Source: an uncultured bacterium (GTDB lineage: Bacteria > Cyanobacteriota > Vampirovibrionia > Gastranaerophilales > Gastranaerophilaceae). From it: a DNA stretch of 17,941 nucleotides. The notes beneath the pieces were generated by a model, which was not told the DNA's origin, searched no databases, and saw only the letters and a program-made list of their open reading frames with translations. Every line of letters begins with the position of its first letter. Positions within the stretch are counted from its first letter, which is position 1. Position numbers and translations under genes: made by a program. The stretch is from assembly GCA_900551965.1 (NCBI GenBank), contig URYF01000027.1:1-17941 (forward strand), given 5' to 3'. Shown here one piece after another: positions 1 to 6,732 of this stretch.

Positions 1-54
1 TTTTGAGATTTCTCAAAAGCGCTTTTTCAGTTTTTATAAAACTTTGTTCAAAGA

Positions 55-333
55 CTATTTGCCGTTAACAACAGTTTTGAATTTTTTACCAGCTGAGAAT
101 GCAGGAACTGTTTTTGCAGGAATTTTTAATTCTTTACCAGTTTGAGGGTTTCTGCCAGTTCTAGCAGCTCTTTTGCGAGGTTCAAATGTACCGAAACCTA
201 CTAAAGTAACTTTTTTACCTTTAGCAACTGTTTTTTGGATAGTATCAACTAATGAAGATAAAACTTCAGCTGCTTCTTTTTGTGTAACGTTAGCTTTTTT
301 AGAAATTTCTTGTACTAATTCTTCTTTGTTCAT
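55..333 (-). CDS. hup: DNA-binding protein HU
   Basis: HU is a small histone-like protein that dimerises, bends DNA and helps compact the nucleoid. The 92-residue product has the family's usual length. It carries the flexible beta-arm region GFGTFEPRKRAARTGRNP, with the DNA-intercalating R61-N62-P63, and ends in the typical basic helix. The ATG at 333 is chosen over an in-frame start 33 bases upstream because a GAAGGAG ribosome site lies just before it and residue 1 then matches the usual HU start (MNKEELV). It is monocistronic behind its own promoter (365-392). A short palindrome after the stop may be part of a terminator running out of the window. Family identity is secure; whether the cell has other HU paralogues cannot be seen. 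Confidence 0.97.
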   Translation of the reverse strand: MNKEELVQEISKKANVTQKEAAEVLSSLVDTIQKTVAKGKKVTLVGFGTFEPRKRAARTGRNPQTGKELKIPAKTVPAFSAGKKFKTVVNGK

Positions 334-364
334 TGTAAAACTCCTTCTTCTTGTGTACTTCACC

Positions 365-392
365 ATTATATAAAAAATTCATTTTCATGCAA
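365..392 (-). promoter_or_regulatory. Promoter of the HU gene
   Basis: On the minus strand TTGCAT (387-392) is followed after 16 bases by TATAAT (365-370). Transcription would start near 358, leaving a leader of about 25 bases that contains the GAAGGAG ribosome site. Three phased GTTAAAA repeats lie immediately upstream of the -35 box. Confidence 0.75.
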
Positions 393-395
393 ATA

Positions 396-422
396 TTTTA
401 ACGAATTTTAACACTTTTTAAC
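396..422 (-). repeat. Three GTTAAAA direct repeats at 10-bp period upstream of HU
   Basis: Read on the minus strand, GTTAAAA occurs three times at exactly 10-base spacing (plus-strand TTTTAAC at 396-402, 406-412 and 416-422). The last copy ends 3 bases before the -35 box of the HU promoter. One-turn phasing puts all copies on one DNA face, as expected for an UP-like element, a curved A-tract region or a direct-repeat operator. The repeat is seen directly; its role is inference. Confidence 0.6.
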
Positions 423-453
423 GGAAAAAACATCTTTTTGGCTGATATTGTAG

Positions 454-783
454 TTAGATTTTTTTCAAAATGCAGTATGAAACAGCAATAATAACAGATG
501 CGATAAATGCGTTCAAAACGTTTGTCAGCCTGTATTGCGGGATTATATATGCAATGCCGTAGAGTATGCCGAAGTTTATCACAAGATTGAATAAACCGCA
601 TGTTAATAAATTAATCGGAAAGGCTAATATTTTTATGATTGGTTTGATAAAAATGTTAACAAGTGTTAATATTGCCGCGATTAACATCGCAAATTCAAAG
701 CCTTCGACTTTAATTCCGGGCAGATAGCATGTTCCCATGATTACTAATGCAAAAATTATCCATTTTATTATTAATTTAATCAT
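454..783 (-). CDS. Phage-holin-family (4-TM, YvlD-like) membrane protein
   Basis: A 109-residue, very hydrophobic protein with four predicted membrane segments (about residues 4-20, 30-48, 58-82 and 88-106). The central stretch, with LVNIFIKPIIKIL followed by FPINLLTCGLFNLVIN, is characteristic of the Pfam PF04020 family (4-TMS phage holin, YvlD-like). Despite the name, these are mostly chromosomal membrane proteins of unknown function, and there is no phage context here. The start lies 5 bases after the stop of the upstream secreted-protein gene, so the two are probably co-transcribed. The ribosome site is weak, which suggests translational coupling. Family assignment is good; function is unknown. 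Confidence 0.85.
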   Translation of the reverse strand: MIKLIIKWIIFALVIMGTCYLPGIKVEGFEFAMLIAAILTLVNIFIKPIIKILAFPINLLTCGLFNLVINFGILYGIAYIIPQYRLTNVLNAFIASVIIAVSYCILKKI

Positions 784-788
784 TTGTT

Positions 789-1142
789 TTAGAACCCTTG
801 AATTCTAATTTTACCGTTTTCATCTTTTATGAATTGCATATTATTTGAGCCCGGTCTTGAACCTTGCAGATTAAATTGAGTTTGAACGCTTGGTGGAATA
901 TCAACCTTACCTGATTGATAGTCTAAAAACTTTTCTTTTTTTTCTCTTTTTTCTTTGTATTGCTCAGGGGTATTTATAAAATCCAAGGTTTCCTCTTTTT
1001 CAAACTGATGCTGCATAAGTGTTGAAAAATTTCTGTTACCTTCATTTGGCGCAGCTAAATATCCGTATCCTGCATTTGCAGCATGGCAGGTTGTTAACGT
1101 AAAAGCTCCCAGTATCGCAGTTGTTAATAATACTTTTTTCAT
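789..1142 (-). CDS. Small secreted protein of unknown function
   Basis: A 117-residue protein I do not recognise. Residues 1-24 form a classical signal peptide (MKK, hydrophobic core, cleavage after ANA around residue 24). The mature part is polar, has a strongly charged middle (YKEKREKKEKF, about residues 62-72), then a Gln/Asn/Pro-rich tail, and lacks membrane segments, so a periplasmic or surface location is likely. C19 follows LTT, which is a poor lipobox, so a lipoprotein is unlikely. The start is supported by AAGGAG six bases upstream and by a TATAAT box at 1165-1170. It is the first gene of a two-gene unit with the holin-like protein. Confidence 0.8.
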   Translation of the reverse strand: MKKVLLTTAILGAFTLTTCHAANAGYGYLAAPNEGNRNFSTLMQHQFEKEETLDFINTPEQYKEKREKKEKFLDYQSGKVDIPPSVQTQFNLQGSRPGSNNMQFIKDENGKIRIQGF

Positions 1143-1164
1143 ACCTAACTCCTTATCCTTAATG

Positions 1165-1170
1165 ATTATA
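1165..1170 (-). promoter_or_regulatory. -10 box for the secreted-protein/holin-like unit
   Basis: TATAAT on the minus strand, 22 bases upstream of the ATG at 1142. It would give a short leader containing AAGGAG. No good -35 box is visible at 16-18 bases, so the call rests on the -10 and its position. Confidence 0.5.
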
Positions 1171-1319
1171 TATTATCATGTAACATTTTTAAAAATCAAT
1201 TATTCAATACTTTTAGCTAATATTTCGTAATGATTGATTGATATTTCAGCTAATGAAACGGTATTTAAAACCGCTTATTATAAAAATGTAAATCCTCAAC
1301 TCTTCTGATTGCTCAGCTT

Positions 1320-1350
1320 GCCCTTCTTATTTTGGAAGGGCTTTTCTTTT
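1320..1350 (+). terminator. Intrinsic terminator with no upstream gene
   Basis: A perfect 7-bp stem GCCCTTC/GAAGGGC (1320-1326 and 1335-1341), with an 8-base loop, is followed directly by TTTTCTTTT. The T tract lies only on the plus-strand side. No plus-strand coding gene precedes it in the window, so it may end a small RNA or insulate the PilZ gene from antisense read-through of the region at its left. Confidence 0.75.
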
Positions 1351-1382
1351 CTTAACATTATGCCCTGTATGATAAATTGTTG

Positions 1383-1388
1383 TATAAT
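1383..1388 (+). promoter_or_regulatory. -10 box for the PilZ/decarboxylase operon
   Basis: TATAAT lies 33 bases before the ATG at 1422 and just downstream of the orphan terminator. A start near 1395 leaves a leader of about 27 bases that includes AAAGG before the ATG. The -35 region is not consensus. Confidence 0.5.
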
Positions 1389-1421
1389 CACATTATATTA
1401 TTATATTTTGAAAGGTCAAAG

Positions 1422-2012
1422 ATGAGAGAATTAGTTGTTGAAAATCAGGAAATATTGATGATTCCGCAGAATTTTAAGTTTGCAAACCGAGGAAAAGTGA
1501 CTGCTGTCAGAGCAGGTGATTTTACACTTGAACTTGATTATGAGCCGGATGGAGTTTTGGAAAATACATATTGTGAATTTTATACCCAGACAAGTCATGG
1601 CAAACTTTATTTTGATTCTTACGCAAAAGAAATCAATGGTAAAACTTTGGTTATTGCAAGTCCTGCAAAACATAAATTCCTTCAAAGACGTCAATATACC
1701 CGTATTAAGTATATGAATGAGCTGGAATTGCATTTGGATGGTAATTCTTATAAAATTTCGACACTTGATATTTCAGCAGGCGGTATGAAGCTTAAAACTA
1801 ACGAAAATATCAATATTGAAGGTTCTTATGATGTTAAAATTCCGTTGTCAGATGAAACCTATATAGGTTGTAAATTTCAGCCTATTCGTGTTGAAAAACG
1901 CTCTGAAGGCGGATATACAATCTCCGGTCAGTTTGTATATAACTCAAGCCATGACAAGATGATTCTGACTCAATTTTGTGCTAAACGCAGTGTAGAGATA
2001 AAAAATAAATAG
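1422..2012 (+). CDS. PilZ-domain c-di-GMP receptor (YcgR-like)
   Basis: A 196-residue two-domain protein. The C-terminal PilZ domain shows both c-di-GMP-binding motifs: RxxxR as R90-QYT-R94 and [D/N]xSxxG as D116-ISAG-G121. The N-terminal half (about residues 5-85) is a beta-rich domain laid out as in YcgR/YpfA proteins. It should therefore bind cyclic di-GMP and change motility, adhesion or exopolysaccharide output, but the partner is not visible. The ATG at 1422 (MRELVVEN) is preferred over an in-frame ATG 45 bases upstream, because AAAGG precedes it at good spacing and the longer form would overlap the TATAAT box. The next gene starts 7 bases after its stop, implying an operon with the decarboxylase-family gene. 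Confidence 0.92.
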   Translation: MRELVVENQEILMIPQNFKFANRGKVTAVRAGDFTLELDYEPDGVLENTYCEFYTQTSHGKLYFDSYAKEINGKTLVIASPAKHKFLQRRQYTRIKYMNELELHLDGNSYKISTLDISAGGMKLKTNENINIEGSYDVKIPLSDETYIGCKFQPIRVEKRSEGGYTISGQFVYNSSHDKMILTQFCAKRSVEIKNK

Positions 2013-2019
2013 GTTAGTC

Positions 2020-3057
2020 ATGAGTTTAGTTCGTTTGTTGAGTGAAAAACCTGAAAAAATGATGTTTACAACCCCATCTCATGGGCAGAAGTTTTTCGTT
2101 TTTGAACCGCTGAAAGAGATGTATAAAATTGATTACTCCGAAACTGACTGCCAGGATCCTCAGGAGGCTTTGAGACTTGCTCAGTGTCAGGCTCGGGCTA
2201 TTTATCGTACTTATTCTACAACCTTTTTAACAAATGGCTCTACAAGCGGTATAATTGCAGCTGTATTATCTTGTACCCAGGTTGGAGATAAGGTTTTAAT
2301 TGCTTCTAATTCACATCCATCTCATTTTAATGCTGTAAGATTAGCCGGTGCCAGAGCGCTGACTTATGATCTTGAAATTGATAAAGAATGGGGTGTCCCG
2401 CTAGAGGTTAAACCTGAGGTTATTGATTATTATTTGAGCAGATATAATATCAGGACTGTAATAATCACATCTCCGTCTTACGAGGGGATTATTTCTGATA
2501 TTGAAGAGATAAAGGCAATTTGTGAAAAGCACGGAGCTTTTTTAATTGTTGATGAAGCGCATGGTGCTTTGTATCCGTTTTCCGAGTTGCTGCCTTTATC
2601 TGCTGTTAATGTTGCGGATTTTACGGTTCAATCGCTTCATAAAACCGCGGGGGGGCTGAATCCGACGGCGCTTTTGCATTGTAATTGCGAAATAGATGTT
2701 ATGCCGGCTTTGAATATGTTTTCTACAACTTCACCGTCTTATCCTCTGTTAGCCTCAATTGAAGCTAATATTAATTATTTGGATTCAAGAAACGGCAGAA
2801 AAGATATAGATAATCTTGTTTCTCGTCTTGATAAAATAAGAGAAAAGTGTAAAGGTTGTGAATTTTTTGGAGATGACCCGACAAAAGTTTTAATCAGGGT
2901 TCCGGGGGTTTCCGGGCATGAATTATCTGAGATGTTGTACGAAGATTTTAATATCGAAGATGAACGTACAAATGATAAATCTACAATGCTGTTATGTGGA
3001 CTTGGAACTGATAATAGAAAACTTGATAGATTGCAGCAAGTGTTAGCTAAATTATAA
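2020..3057 (+). CDS. Short Orn/Lys/Arg decarboxylase-family PLP enzyme
   Basis: A fold-type I PLP enzyme of 345 residues. Features of the Orn/Lys/Arg decarboxylase major domain are clear: TPSHG near the N-terminus (residues 18-22), the cofactor Asp in IVDEAHGA (D178), and the Schiff-base Lys in [16 protein letters not shown] (K208). Relatives such as the Bacillus arginine decarboxylase SpeA are about 480 residues, so this copy is compact and lacks roughly the last 100 or more residues. The usual TPGH appears as TPSH. The likely activity is decarboxylation of arginine, lysine or ornithine to feed polyamine synthesis, consistent with SpeD elsewhere in the window; the substrate cannot be read from sequence. 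It is probably co-transcribed with the PilZ gene. Its stop overlaps the convergent transglycosylase gene by 6 bases. Confidence 0.88.
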   Translation: MSLVRLLSEKPEKMMFTTPSHGQKFFVFEPLKEMYKIDYSETDCQDPQEALRLAQCQARAIYRTYSTTFLTNGSTSGIIAAVLSCTQVGDKVLIASNSHPSHFNAVRLAGARALTYDLEIDKEWGVPLEVKPEVIDYYLSRYNIRTVIITSPSYEGIISDIEEIKAICEKHGAFLIVDEAHGALYPFSELLPLSAVNVADFTVQSLHKTAGGLNPTALLHCNCEIDVMPALNMFSTTSPSYPLLASIEANINYLDSRNGRKDIDNLVSRLDKIREKCKGCEFFGDDPTKVLIRVPGVSGHELSEMLYEDFNIEDERTNDKSTMLLCGLGTDNRKLDRLQQVLAKL

Positions 3058-3786
3058 ATAATTAGACAAAATATTTTTAACGTAGTTTTGAGTTTCTTTA
3101 TATGGCGGAACTCCGTCATATTTGTCCACAGCCCCGGGACCTGCATTATATGCAGCCAGTGCTAGAATCACATTTCCGTTGTATTTATTAAGCATAGATT
3201 TTAAATATCTGACCCCGCCATCAACATTTTGAACAGCATTATACGGGTCATTTACCCCTAATTCCTTAGCGGTTGCCGGCATCAATTGCATTAGTCCCAT
3301 TGCGCCTGTTCTTGAAGTTGCTTTCGGATTAAATCCGGATTCTTGTTTTATCACAGCTTGAACAAGTTTTTCATCTAATCCGTGCTTTTGAGCAACTTGA
3401 TTTATCATACTTAATAATTGCGATTTATTAGCGTTTTGCGGATTATAAATTCTTGTAGCATCGTTAACTTCATTTATAGCCCGTCTTAGAGTGGCATTTG
3501 TTATGCTGTCAGTGTTTATATCTTGATTATAAATATCTCCGGAAACATTTAATGATTTTGGGTTCAATAATAAAGAACCGAAATCTGTCTTGGTAGTATT
3601 GGCTAAAACTTTTTCAAATGATTGAACGTTATTGGCGCCGGGCGGGTAAATTGCATCAAGAGAATTTGCCATGCTCTGTTGATGATTAATTTGTCTATCC
3701 GTGCTTCTGGCAAGTTGTGCCGCTCGCTGCATTGCTGCAGTTTTACCGCCTGAATTTAATAATCCTTGTATCATTTCAGAGAACAT
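3052..3786 (-). CDS. Lytic transglycosylase (SLT family), no signal peptide seen
   Basis: The C-terminal part (about residues 125-244) is a complete Slt70/MltC-type lysozyme-like domain: catalytic Glu in IKQESGFNP (E149), GLMQLMP (164-170), AYNAGPGAV (212-220) and the final NYV segment. Such enzymes cleave the MurNAc-GlcNAc bond of peptidoglycan and form 1,6-anhydro-MurNAc. The N-terminal 120 residues are polar and low in recognisable domains. The N-terminus ([14 protein letters not shown]) is neither a Sec signal nor a lipobox. Either export is by another route or the true start differs, but no upstream in-frame start fits the GGGAGG ribosome site, which lies 12 bases before this ATG. A TAGAAT box at 3815-3820 could be its -10. 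It converges on the decarboxylase gene with a 6-base overlap of the 3' ends. Confidence 0.92.
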   Translation of the reverse strand: MFSEMIQGLLNSGGKTAAMQRAAQLARSTDRQINHQQSMANSLDAIYPPGANNVQSFEKVLANTTKTDFGSLLLNPKSLNVSGDIYNQDINTDSITNATLRRAINEVNDATRIYNPQNANKSQLLSMINQVAQKHGLDEKLVQAVIKQESGFNPKATSRTGAMGLMQLMPATAKELGVNDPYNAVQNVDGGVRYLKSMLNKYNGNVILALAAYNAGPGAVDKYDGVPPYKETQNYVKNILSNYL

Positions 3787-3898
3787 GCTCTTATACTACC
3801 TCCCGTACATTATTATTCTACTCAATATTAGAAATTAATGTATCCACCACTTGATTTAATAATTTCTTTTAAAAAGTCAATATGAATAATAATCCGGG

Positions 3899-4957
3899 CT
3901 ATTTTATAAACATGCAATCTCCATAGCTGAAAAATCTGTATTCTTTTTCTACAGCTTGCCTGTAGGCTTCAAAAATAAAGTCTTTACCGGCTAAAGCACT
4001 GACAAGCATCAAAAGTGTTGATTTTGGTAAATGCAGATTTGTTAAAAGGCTGTCTACCACTTTAAACTCATAAGGCGGATAAATAAATAACTCAGAATGA
4101 TTGTTGCATGCCTGAATACAGCCGTATTTTTGATATGCTGTTTCCAGGGTTCTGACGGTTGTTGTCCCAACTGCTACAAGTTTTTTACCAGCAGCTTTGG
4201 CCTTGTTGATCCTATCTGCAGCCTCTTGTGTTATTTCAAAAGTTTCAGAGTGCATTTTGTGATCAAGAACATTCTCACATTTAACAGGTCTGAAAGTTCC
4301 GATTCCGACATTTAAAGTAATATATACGATTTCAACCCCTTTAGCTTTTAATCTTTCAAGTATTTCTTCCGTAAAATGCAGTCCTGCTGTCGGAGCCGCG
4401 ACAGAGCTTTCGTCTTTAGCGTAGACTGTTTGGTATCTTTGGCAGTCGAATTGTCTTAATTCTTCGGTTTGGGTTTTTCTTTCAATATATGGCGGAAGCG
4501 GAATATTACCTACCTTGTGCAAAATTTCAAATAAATCCCCTTCGTAGATAAGTTCAACAAGCCATTCTCCATAGTCTTCAAGCCTTTTAACCGGACGGGC
4601 TTTTAATTCTTCAGATATTGTAATTATAGAATCAGGTTTTACACGTTTAGATGGTTTTATAAGTGCAGACCAGAATTTGTCATTTCCATCTTCTACAGTT
4701 TGTTTTTCGAGTAGAAATACTTCTATTTTTGCACCGGTTTCTTTTGTCCCGAAAAGACGTGCCGGTAAAACTTTTGTATTGTTTAAAACAAGTATTGAAT
4801 TTTCATCGATTAAATCAACGATATCAAAAAAATGTTTATGTTCGATTTTTTGATTTGTTTTATCAAGAATCATCATTTTTGAGTTTTCGCGTTTATCCGC
4901 AGGCATTTGAGCTATTAAATTTTTTGGAAGTTCATAATCGAAATCTGAAATATTCAT
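3899..4957 (-). CDS. queA: S-adenosylmethionine:tRNA ribosyltransferase-isomerase QueA
   Basis: QueA moves the ribosyl group of AdoMet onto preQ1 in tRNA to make epoxyqueuosine at wobble position 34 of GUN anticodons. The 352-residue length is typical. Signature blocks are present in order: the N-terminal DFDYELPKNLIAQ, SVAAPTAGLHFT near residue 190, DHKMHSE, GTTTVRTLE, TNLHLPKSTLLMLVSALAG and the C-terminal YRFFSYGDCMFI. One family position differs: the Gly usual before SVAAPTAG is Ser here (DESSVAAP). The ATG at 4957 has AAAGGT upstream at good spacing. It lies downstream of yidC on the same strand, but the yidC terminator separates them, so it depends on read-through or a weak promoter in the gap. 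Confidence 0.97.
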   Translation of the reverse strand: MNISDFDYELPKNLIAQMPADKRENSKMMILDKTNQKIEHKHFFDIVDLIDENSILVLNNTKVLPARLFGTKETGAKIEVFLLEKQTVEDGNDKFWSALIKPSKRVKPDSIITISEELKARPVKRLEDYGEWLVELIYEGDLFEILHKVGNIPLPPYIERKTQTEELRQFDCQRYQTVYAKDESSVAAPTAGLHFTEEILERLKAKGVEIVYITLNVGIGTFRPVKCENVLDHKMHSETFEITQEAADRINKAKAAGKKLVAVGTTTVRTLETAYQKYGCIQACNNHSELFIYPPYEFKVVDSLLTNLHLPKSTLLMLVSALAGKDFIFEAYRQAVEKEYRFFSYGDCMFIK

Positions 4958-4965
4958 ACTTTTTA

Positions 4966-5005
4966 CCTTTATAAATAAAACAACTCCAACCTATGATTGG
5001 AGTTG
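4966..5005 (-). terminator. yidC terminator
   Basis: A perfect 9-bp stem CAACTCCAA/TTGGAGTTG (4981-4989 and 4997-5005), with a 7-base loop, is followed on the minus strand by TTTTATTTAT. It sits 18 bases after the yidC stop and just before queA. Confidence 0.8.
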
Positions 5006-5023
5006 CTTCTCGTGTTTATTTAA

Positions 5024-6103
5024 TTACTTTTCATCAACTTTTTTAGCGTTTTTAAGTTCGCTGTCACTTACAGATTCTTTTTTCTTAGCTTCTTCATTGT
5101 CAATTTGTTTGTTAATAATAACAGTTTGAGCGATTTGGATAATGTTACTTGTGATTAAGTATAACAATACCCCTGCCGGAATAGGGATTACAACAAATGT
5201 TGCGATAATCATAAGCGGCATAAATGTACCCATTGATTTTTGAAGAGCCTGCTGGGTCGGATCAGCTGAATCTGTTTTATTCATAGACATCATTATTTTT
5301 TGAGAAATAATCATTGTGATTGCAAATAAAGCAATTAGCAGAAGCACATCCCAGTGAAGAGTTTTATTAACCGCAACTGTCGGAACTGTAGCTTTTAAAA
5401 CTCCGCCATCTCTTGTGAAGGTTATAGTTTCATTTTCTCTTATGTTGCTGTTGGTCACTGTGATATCAGCTTTTTCTATTTTATCCTGCTGGCTGAATTT
5501 TAATTTGATATGGTCAAGGCTTACCGCTAAGTCCACATCTTCTCCTGGAACTAAATCGCCTTGGACTTCAACACCTTGAGCCGGGTCTTGAATTTTTACG
5601 TTTTTGATAGTTTCGCCCGGAAGGTAAACTGTTGCGGTGTTGCCCAGGATAAATTTATCACCTTTTGCTGCGCCGATAATTCCGTTTTCAGAAATTCCGG
5701 CGGTTGCTCTCATTGTTGTCGCTAAGCTTTTAATGAATAAAAAGTGTTGATCGCCTGCAACCTGAATAAATTGAGGGCTGATTAATGCGGAATATAATAA
5801 AATGAAAATCGGCATTTGGATAAGCAACGGTAGGCAGCCGCCCATCGGGTTAAACTTATGTTCTTTGTAAAATTCCATCATTTTTTGCTGCATAACCTGC
5901 GGATTGCTTTGGTACCTGTCCTGGATAGCTTTCATTTTTGGCTGAAGTGATTGCATCATTTTCATAGAGCGTTGCTGCTGAACATTCAAATGCCACATTG
6001 CACCTCTGACAATGATTGTCAGTAAAATAATTGCTAATCCGTAGTTACCTACAAACTTTGCCAATAAGCTTAAAAACTGTATGGTTAAAGATATAAAATC
6101 CAC
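5024..6103 (-). CDS. yidC: Membrane protein insertase YidC/Oxa1 with large periplasmic insert
   Basis: YidC inserts and folds inner-membrane proteins, alone or with SecYEG. The core is clear: first membrane segment with the conserved hydrophilic-groove Arg (R33 in LTIIVRGAMW), a cytoplasmic helical hairpin (about 38-90), the NPMGGCLPLLIQMP block (95-108), further segments at about 253-275 and 300-330, and a charged C-terminal tail. There is no long first periplasmic domain as in E. coli. Instead about 115 mostly beta-type residues (136-250) sit between the second and third segments of the core. I recall a comparable insert in cyanobacterial YidC, which would fit the proposed lineage. The start is GTG at 6103 with GAGGG nine bases upstream. 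The usual neighbours rnpA, rpmH and yidD are absent. A candidate promoter lies at 6118-6146. Confidence 0.96.
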   Translation of the reverse strand: MDFISLTIQFLSLLAKFVGNYGLAIILLTIIVRGAMWHLNVQQQRSMKMMQSLQPKMKAIQDRYQSNPQVMQQKMMEFYKEHKFNPMGGCLPLLIQMPIFILLYSALISPQFIQVAGDQHFLFIKSLATTMRATAGISENGIIGAAKGDKFILGNTATVYLPGETIKNVKIQDPAQGVEVQGDLVPGEDVDLAVSLDHIKLKFSQQDKIEKADITVTNSNIRENETITFTRDGGVLKATVPTVAVNKTLHWDVLLLIALFAITMIISQKIMMSMNKTDSADPTQQALQKSMGTFMPLMIIATFVVIPIPAGVLLYLITSNIIQIAQTVIINKQIDNEEAKKKESVSDSELKNAKKVDEK

Positions 6104-6117
6104 TTTTCTAATCCCTC

Positions 6118-6146
6118 ATCTAAAATAATTTAACGTATTTGTCCAA
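6118..6146 (-). promoter_or_regulatory. Candidate yidC promoter
   Basis: On the minus strand TTGGAC (6141-6146) is followed after 17 bases by TTAGAT (6118-6123). The start would fall near 6111, very close to the GTG at 6103, leaving little room for the GAGGG site, so the assignment is tentative. The rest of 6147-6235 holds no gene I can support. Confidence 0.35.
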
Positions 6147-6236
6147 ATTCAATCCTAACATGAGCAAACTCATTAAGCAAGGGGGGAAAGGTATTGTTTA
6201 TTTGTGAGGCTTTCTTCCATGTTAGAATTCCTTGTT

Positions 6237-6273
6237 AATAAAAAAGGCTTCTAGAAATTTTCTAAAAGCCTTT
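6237..6273 (-). terminator. Terminator of the tRNA-Pro gene
   Basis: AAAGGCTT (6243-6250) pairs perfectly with AAGCCTTT (6266-6273). One mismatch then leads into an inner TAGA/TCTA stem. On the minus strand the hairpin is followed by TTTTTTATT. It starts about 10 bases after the tRNA 3' end. Confidence 0.8.
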
Positions 6274-6282
6274 ATTTATAAA

Positions 6283-6359
6283 TGGTCGGGATGACATGAT
6301 TCGAACATGCGACCCCCTCGTCCCAAGCGAGGTGCGCTACCAAGCTGCGCCACATCCCG
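6283..6359 (-). tRNA. tRNA-Pro, anticodon UGG, CCA encoded
   Basis: The minus strand folds as a cloverleaf. The acceptor stem CGGGATG/CATCCCG (6353-6359 with 6287-6293) is a perfect 7 bp. The anticodon stem CCTCG/CGAGG encloses the loop CTTGGGA with anticodon TGG at 6323-6325. The T-arm loop reads TTCGAAT and the D-arm contains AGCTTGGTAGC. The discriminator is A (6286) and the CCA end is encoded (6283-6285). It reads proline CCN codons, mainly CCA and CCG. It is a single-gene transcription unit with its own promoter and terminator. Confidence 0.97.
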
Positions 6360-6414
6360 GAGGAGTTTTATGGGGAAACATTTATATCGCTATTTTATTT
6401 CCGCCACGCTTTTT

Positions 6415-6443
6415 ATTCTATTTCAAACAAATTTCAATGTCAA
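6415..6443 (-). promoter_or_regulatory. Promoter of the tRNA-Pro gene
   Basis: On the minus strand the consensus -35 TTGACA (6438-6443) and TAGAAT (6415-6420) are separated by exactly 17 bases. Transcription would start near 6408, about 50 bases before the mature tRNA 5' end. This is the best sigma-70-type match in the window and lies just past the stop of the AlgX-like gene fragment. Confidence 0.85.
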
Positions 6444-6451
6444 GAGGTCAA

Positions 6452-6732
6452 TTAATCTAAACTCATTAAATCCCTTATTCCTCGCAGATTATTAAATGTA
6501 ATGCAAAATATCATAATATCCGGCTTGTAATCTGTTATTTTACCATTGTATCTTTTATAGAACTTATAGGTGTCATCTCCTTTTACATTTTTTACGTTGT
6601 TTAACCTTAGATATAGAGTTTCAGAAAATGTTGCAGCTAAAAATGGCTGTAAATTTTCATTCATACTTGTTCCGCTGATTAGTACTCTGTAGTTGTTTTT
6701 TGCTTTATTGTATTTGGTTGTTTTGATTTTTT
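6452..6732 (-). pseudogene. Out-of-frame C-terminal part of the AlgX/DHHW-like gene
   Basis: This stretch is open in the -1 frame relative to the gene at 6679-7788 and contains what that gene lacks. Read from just after the A6 run at 6727-6732 it gives about 93 residues, including YRVLISGTSMNENLQPFLA, the nucleophile-Ser segment of SGNH/AlgX-type proteins, and ending near YKPDIMIFCITFNNL. The internal ATG at 6664 has no ribosome site and lies inside the conserved block, so independent translation is unlikely. One extra A in either A6 run (6727-6732 or 6696-6701) would join both parts into a 445-residue protein. It may be a real mutation, a phase-variable tract, slippage or a sequencing error. 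Confidence 0.75.

Noticed and set aside
1..26. Palindromes TTTTGAG/CTCAAAA and AAAAGC/GCTTTT as the HU terminator
   Set aside because: They are partly overlapping, and the T tract that would confirm a minus-strand terminator lies outside the window, so it is not listed as a feature.
454..783. Prophage remnant suggested by the holin-family protein
   Set aside because: PF04020 proteins are mostly chromosomal membrane proteins. No phage genes, integrase or attachment site are nearby, although a tRNA is present elsewhere.
1078..1095. Lipoprotein signal (LTTC, C19) in the small secreted protein
   Set aside because: Thr at -1 does not fit the lipobox, and a good signal peptidase I site (ANA) follows a few residues later.
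1253..1291. 12-codon frame (MKRYLKPLIIKM) before the orphan terminator, considered as an attenuator leader peptide
   Set aside because: It has no ribosome site, no run of a regulatory amino acid, and the downstream operon shows no amino-acid link to its codons.
6283..6359. tRNA-Pro as an integration site for a mobile element
   Set aside because: I see no direct repeat of the tRNA 3' end and no integrase in the window.
6307..6495. 62-codon plus-strand frame across the tRNA
   Set aside because: It is antisense to the tRNA-Pro gene and its promoter, has no ribosome site and resembles no protein.
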